Positions 60,331-64,000 of a stretch of DNA of 64,000 nt are shown here, one piece after another. The notes under the pieces were generated by a model. That model saw only the letters and a list, made by a program, of their open reading frames with translations, ran no database searches and was not told the DNA's origin. The DNA comes from Pseudomonas anatoliensis. Lineage in GTDB: Bacteria > Pseudomonadota > Gammaproteobacteria > Pseudomonadales > Pseudomonadaceae. How positions within the stretch are numbered: position 1 is the stretch's first letter; each line of letters starts with the position of its first letter. Position numbers and translations under genes: made by a program. The DNA lies in contig NZ_JACVHC010000006.1 in assembly GCF_017976235.1 (NCBI RefSeq), forward strand, positions 1-64,000, written 5' to 3'.

Positions 60331-63237
60331 TCAGGCAGCCCTAGCCTCGCTGTCATCCGTTCCCGGAATTGCCTTGACGATGTAGCAGCGCTGTTGGCCT
60401 AAGCCGGGCAATCGCACCAGACTTGATGCCTTGCCGTCGCTGCTCGGCTCTAGCACACCGCGTTGCAAGAGCTCCTTGTTTACGGCGGTAAGGTTCATGC
60501 CCCGGAAAATTTCTGAGCGCCAAGCTTCCGTCAGCACGTAGTAGGTATTCGTGGTGTGCAGGGTGTCGCCCATACCGTGCTCCAGCGTCTTGCGAAAGCC
60601 GAGGCGGTCGATCGTGCGCGGGCCGTGTTCGTCGATCTTGGCTGCAGTCGATTCCCAGCGGGTGAAGCGGCTTTCGCCGAAGCGCTCGATGAACTGTCGC
60701 AGCCTCGCCGATATCGCATCGCCCTCGAAATTACCGGCGCCGCCACGTTCGTTTAGCCAAGCACTCAGACACACGCGAGCGGCTGTGGTGGCGGTCCCAT
60801 CCGGCCAGCCGGTGATGCCCATCGCGGTGGCCAGCTCGCCTGCGGCTGCCGCGAGACCGAAACGAGCGGCAGCACGGTGAGCCTGCCCACTCGCGGATGC
60901 AGGTAGCGATTTAGCGATAAAGCTTTCCAGCGTGCGGCGCAGGATCGCCGCCCAACCGTGGCGTTTGCCGGGTTCGCACAGCTCCGTCAGAAATGCAGTG
61001 AGCGGGGTGCCGTAGTATTTCGCTACGCGGGCTTTGAGCGCATCGGAGAGCGCCGCCGCATCCTCGAAACCGTTGAGCGTGTCGAACATGCCGAGGCCTT
61101 TGCTCGCATCGGCCGGAACGGCGAGCATGCGCACCTCCATGCCCGCCTTCAGTTCCTTGTTGGCTTCGGCCATGTGCTGGGCCAAGGTCTTCTCGCCTGT
61201 GGAGAGGAACAGCAGACGCCACTCTTGTACCTGTCGGCCTGCTTGGCCTCGGTCATTGGCGCGAGCCTTCCCGGTGCCGTTGCCGAGCATGTAGACCGTT
61301 TCGCCAATGATGCGTGGATCGCACATGCCGATTTCATCCAGTACCAGGAGTCCATCAGAATGCGCGGCAGCGATGGACTCCAGCGCGTTGTCAGTCGAGC
61401 GCCACGAACGCACCAAGCGCGGTCCGCCATAGATCGAGGTGGCAACTTGCAGGTGAGTGGTCTTGCCGCCGGAGCTGTCGCCGTACAGGTGGAAGCCGCC
61501 AGACTCATGGCCGAGCATATGTAGCAGCGGACCCGCGAACGCCACCCCGACGACAAACGCTAGGCGATGATTTCCAACGCACAATGCGCCGATCTGCTGT
61601 TGCCATTGTTCGAGCGTGCCCGCTTCGCTGATCGGTGGAAGCTGTGCACCGGCATCATAGAAATGCAGATGTTCGCTGTGCGTGCCAACCTGCTGCTCGG
61701 GCAACAGAAAGGCGTTGTCGTGCCACCCCAAGCGGGTTACAAGTCGTGCCCGTTCCGCGCTGTCAAATCCGCCGAGATAACTCTGCAAGTCATTGCGTGC
61801 GTTGCGTCCCGAACGGCTACCGGCGAGGCGTAGGCCCATGTCTACCAGCGGCCCAAGCACGTCCTTGCCGAAGTCGCCAGTCATGGTGCGCGCCGGAATG
61901 TTCCAGCGTTTTTTGGTGCCGTCTGGATCGTCGAACTCGACCAGCAGACCCCAGTTCTGGCCTTTGTCATCACGTGTCCGAGCGAGGATCGCCAGAGGCG
62001 AACATACCGGACGTGCCTCGCCGTCGTCACCGGCATAAAACACGCCTTCGGACGTCAGGCGAAAGCCTCCCGGCATTAGGTCGTTTTTCGATTTGGTCGG
62101 GCGCTTGGGCGCTGCTTTAGGCTTCGGTTCCTGCTCGGGTTCTCCCGCGGTAGCAACCGCCTTTTGCTCGATCATGCCGAACAGCTCGCCGCTGCTTTCC
62201 AGCTCTGCGAAGTGCGCAGCTGTCCAGCCTTTGGCGAGCGCATCGGCGGCGTCATCGCCATCGTTCCATTGACCACCTTTGGCGAAGGAGGCGCGCTCGT
62301 CCTTCTGCGTGGGCTTGCGTTTGAACACCTCCAACGCAATGACTCGAACCGAGGCGGCGCCGATTTCGCGCAGCTTCTCGGCGACGCTTTCCATGCAGGC
62401 TTTGCCACTGTCATCGTTGTCCGACCACAACACCACGTCGCGATCCTTGAGCGGCGTCAGATCGGCTTTGTGCCAAGAGTTGGAGCCGTTAGGCCAGCAC
62501 GTTGCCACATGGTCAGGCAACAGTACGGCGGCAGCGTCTGCGGCTTTCTCGCCCTCGCATAAAACGACCGGTGCGTCACTGCGCTGAGCCAGTTCATCAA
62601 GGCGAAGCAAGGGACGCGGATCTGGCAGGCCCTGCCAGCGCCATTGTGTGGATTGGCCATCGGCGCGCTGACACCACGTCAGTGGCGCGAAGACCTTCTT
62701 CGGCTTGCCATCTTCATCGGGGCCGAGGTCGAAGCGGTAGAGAGCCATGAGAGGCTGACCCTTTGCGTCGCGATAGACCCAAACCTTGGACGGCACACCA
62801 TGATTGCGATGTTTGGCTGGGCACTTGTTCATGGCCTCGGTCGGGATCGGCTGAATAGCGTTCCACGTCGTTGTTTTGGGCTTGCTCGGTGCAGCTTTCG
62901 TCTGGGCAGCACCGGGCGCAACGTTCAATAAGTCGGCCAGCTTGTTGCAAGCCTCGACGTCAGTGCCGCCGTCCAAATAGCGCACTAGATCGATGAGATC
63001 GCCGCCTTTGTCTCCGGTGGCAAAGTCGGCCCAGGTGCACTTGCTCAAATTGATCTTCAGCGAACCGGCACGCTTGTCGCTGCGGGTTGGATTCGGAGCG
63101 GTATATTCCTTGCCGCCGTCTACACGCTTGCCGTTGGGTAGCCAATGCGACAGGACACGATCAATGTCTTTTAGCGCAGCGGCTTTCACGTCGGCAAAGC
63201 TTGGACGTTTTGTGGTGATATTCGGGCGCTGGCTCAT
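60331..63237 (-). CDS. Large primase-helicase with TOPRIM and DUF927 domains
   Basis: A 968-residue protein typical of phages, P4-like satellites and ICEs. The N-terminal part has a zinc-free primase-like domain (AAALKDIDRVLSHWLPNGKR). A TOPRIM-type segment follows (VVLCEGEKAADAAAVLLPDHV near 226 and VVLWSDNDDSGKAC near 267). The C-terminal DUF927 ATPase region includes the Walker A FHLYGDSSGGKTTHLQVATSIYG near 580 and Walker B LLVLDEIGMCDPR near 620. It probably primes and unwinds DNA for replication of the element. Its start overlaps the preceding gene by 4 bases (ATGA). Confidence 0.85.
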   Translation of the reverse strand: MSQRPNITTKRPSFADVKAAALKDIDRVLSHWLPNGKRVDGGKEYTAPNPTRSDKRAGSLKINLSKCTWADFATGDKGGDLIDLVRYLDGGTDVEACNKLADLLNVAPGAAQTKAAPSKPKTTTWNAIQPIPTEAMNKCPAKHRNHGVPSKVWVYRDAKGQPLMALYRFDLGPDEDGKPKKVFAPLTWCQRADGQSTQWRWQGLPDPRPLLRLDELAQRSDAPVVLCEGEKAADAAAVLLPDHVATCWPNGSNSWHKADLTPLKDRDVVLWSDNDDSGKACMESVAEKLREIGAASVRVIALEVFKRKPTQKDERASFAKGGQWNDGDDAADALAKGWTAAHFAELESSGELFGMIEQKAVATAGEPEQEPKPKAAPKRPTKSKNDLMPGGFRLTSEGVFYAGDDGEARPVCSPLAILARTRDDKGQNWGLLVEFDDPDGTKKRWNIPARTMTGDFGKDVLGPLVDMGLRLAGSRSGRNARNDLQSYLGGFDSAERARLVTRLGWHDNAFLLPEQQVGTHSEHLHFYDAGAQLPPISEAGTLEQWQQQIGALCVGNHRLAFVVGVAFAGPLLHMLGHESGGFHLYGDSSGGKTTHLQVATSIYGGPRLVRSWRSTDNALESIAAAHSDGLLVLDEIGMCDPRIIGETVYMLGNGTGKARANDRGQAGRQVQEWRLLFLSTGEKTLAQHMAEANKELKAGMEVRMLAVPADASKGLGMFDTLNGFEDAAALSDALKARVAKYYGTPLTAFLTELCEPGKRHGWAAILRRTLESFIAKSLPASASGQAHRAAARFGLAAAAGELATAMGITGWPDGTATTAARVCLSAWLNERGGAGNFEGDAISARLRQFIERFGESRFTRWESTAAKIDEHGPRTIDRLGFRKTLEHGMGDTLHTTNTYYVLTEAWRSEIFRGMNLTAVNKELLQRGVLEPSSDGKASSLVRLPGLGQQRCYIVKAIPGTDDSEARAA

Positions 63238-63506
63238 GTGTCAGCCCTCGGCAGAAACAAAGCGTCGTTGATGTCATCGATCAGCGCTTTGGCCATCTCG
63301 CCAAGGTACAGGGCAGGCCAACTGAAACGCTCACCGCTGTCGCTCATGGCGGCGTCGAAGTTGAGCTGGTTAGCGTGATGCTGCAGTAGAGAAACCATCT
63401 CCAGTGCATCCTCGACCGGGACACCGGCATTGACCCGAAATAACTTTAAATCGGTGGCGTTCACGCGAGTGAAAGTGGCGTGGCCGAGCGTGGTGGAAGT
63501 GGTCAT
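63234..63506 (-). CDS. DUF3077 family protein
   Basis: A 90-residue protein with the DUF3077 signature LFRVNAGVPVEDALEMVSLLQHHAN (near 23-47) and the C-terminal YLGEMAKALIDDIN (near 68-81). It is a Pseudomonas-restricted helical family of unknown role, also found on the chromosome. Overlaps of 4 bases (ATGA) with both neighbours place it in one coupled operon with the primase. Confidence 0.82.
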   Translation of the reverse strand: MTTSTTLGHATFTRVNATDLKLFRVNAGVPVEDALEMVSLLQHHANQLNFDAAMSDSGERFSWPALYLGEMAKALIDDINDALFLPRADT

Positions 63507-63787
63507 AGCGCACCGCCTTTCTGCATGGCAGGCGTCGACGTGTTATCGCCGTGCATGGCGAGTGTTTTGATCAGGCCGAGGGTGCCGCGTACATCCCAAA
63601 GGACGGCTGCGATAACGTGATTGGCGAGGCGCGAGGATTCATTTTCGAAGTGATCTTCGAGCAATGTCAGCACTGAATCGGCACGGTCAATCGCGCAGGT
63701 AATAGCGTCGATGGGCACACCGGCTTCTGCGGTCGGATTCACGCAAAGCAGGTCTTCAGGCAGAGAGAAACTCAAGGCGTTATTCAT
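63503..63787 (-). CDS. Small acidic protein of the primase operon
   Basis: A 94-residue protein starting MNNALSFSLPEDLLCVNP. It contains a helical part (GVPIDAITCAIDRADSVLTLLEDHFENESSRLANH, ending near 52) and an ALWDVRGTL-like segment. No family is known to me, though the pattern recalls DUF3077. Its start and stop both overlap the adjacent genes by 4 bases. The long frame upstream to 63988 is a shadow. Confidence 0.7.
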   Translation of the reverse strand: MNNALSFSLPEDLLCVNPTAEAGVPIDAITCAIDRADSVLTLLEDHFENESSRLANHVIAAVLWDVRGTLGLIKTLAMHGDNTSTPAMQKGGAL

Positions 63788-63942
63788 TGGGCACCGCCTG
63801 CGGTTTCTAGTGCGCGGGCTTTGGCCATGTGAGCGTTGTAACGGGAGAGACGTGTAGCGAGGCTGGAGTTGGCGTGTAAAGCGGCGAGAGCCATTGCACG
63901 GTGTGCAGCGGCGCGAATTTTGGACGGATTGAGGGCGTGCAT
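63784..63942 (-). CDS. Small basic protein (52 residues) starting the primase operon
   Basis: Begins MHALNPSKIRAAAHRAMALA and ends with ARALETAGGAQ. It is rich in Ala, His and Arg and fully helical. A strong 'aaggag' lies 8 bases before the ATG at 63942. The stop overlaps the next ATG (ATGA). It is too short for most ORF searches. The function is unknown; it is probably a DNA-binding or toxin-like small protein only by composition, which is weak. Confidence 0.6.
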   Translation of the reverse strand: MHALNPSKIRAAAHRAMALAALHANSSLATRLSRYNAHMAKARALETAGGAQ

Positions 63943-64000
63943 AGGTGGAGCTCCTTCTTAAGTAGGAACTGCCACGATTCGTCGCCAAACGAATTGGGGT

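Overview
The window is a piece of a Pseudomonas chromosome, most likely of the P. fluorescens group. Supporting signs are the 5S rRNA 3' end followed by recC-recB-recD, the yfiR-yfiN-yfiB c-di-GMP operon, mmsA-mmsB, DUF6124/DUF3077-type small proteins, an MvaT-type H-NS protein, and many Pseudomonas REP/BIME hairpins of the 'gctggcaagccagctcccac' and 'ctgtaggagctgccgaaggc' types. The species assignment is inference from gene content only.

Layout. 1-9473: end of an rRNA operon, then the translationally coupled RecBCD genes. 9593-11933: yfiRNB. 11930-15984: a LysR regulator divergent from valine-catabolic mmsAB, then a cupin. 16091-22124: MerR and LysR regulators, quinone/flavodoxin-fold oxidoreductases (including mdaB), a TSUP exporter, an ABM monooxygenase and an epimerase. 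22140-22757: a tandem array of ~127-bp REP-containing units. 22935-26619: GntP permease, RpiR regulator and D-aminoacylase. 26770-28262: a glyoxalase, a MITE-like repeat, and a DUF6124 gene with a long structured leader. 28272-39339: an AraC regulator divergent from a set of lipid-related genes: an alkylglycerone-phosphate-synthase-like flavoprotein, a GlpD-like dehydrogenase, an FGGY kinase, a zinc phospholipase C-like secreted protein, and a DUF1302/DUF1329 pair. Read together, these suggest a catabolic route for ether glycerolipids that would end at the glycolytic triose DHAP. This is inference and is proposed as a finding.

39599-50037: an MCP, a histidine phosphatase/PAP2 pair, a RimJ-type acetyltransferase, several secreted proteins of unknown role, DUF2252, and a lysozyme-inhibitor-like protein. 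From about 50170 to the right edge the content changes to a mobile island. It opens with a tRNA/tmRNA-3'-end-like sequence. It then carries a HEPN-like gene, an element with 68-bp imperfect terminal inverted repeats, GTGTAAC iterons, and a putative retron: a predicted msr-msd RNA with a 24-bp hairpin, a YADD reverse transcriptase, and an OLD-like ATPase-TOPRIM protein. Two further HEPN-type proteins and a two-TM TRADD-N-associated-like membrane protein follow. On the opposite strand are an MvaT/H-NS paralogue, a coiled-coil protein and a four-gene coupled operon ending in a large DUF927-type primase-helicase. The integrase is not in the window and is presumably beyond the right edge.

The two most interesting loci are the retron-centred defence island (50.2-58.5 kb) and the putative ether-lipid catabolic cluster (28.3-39.3 kb).
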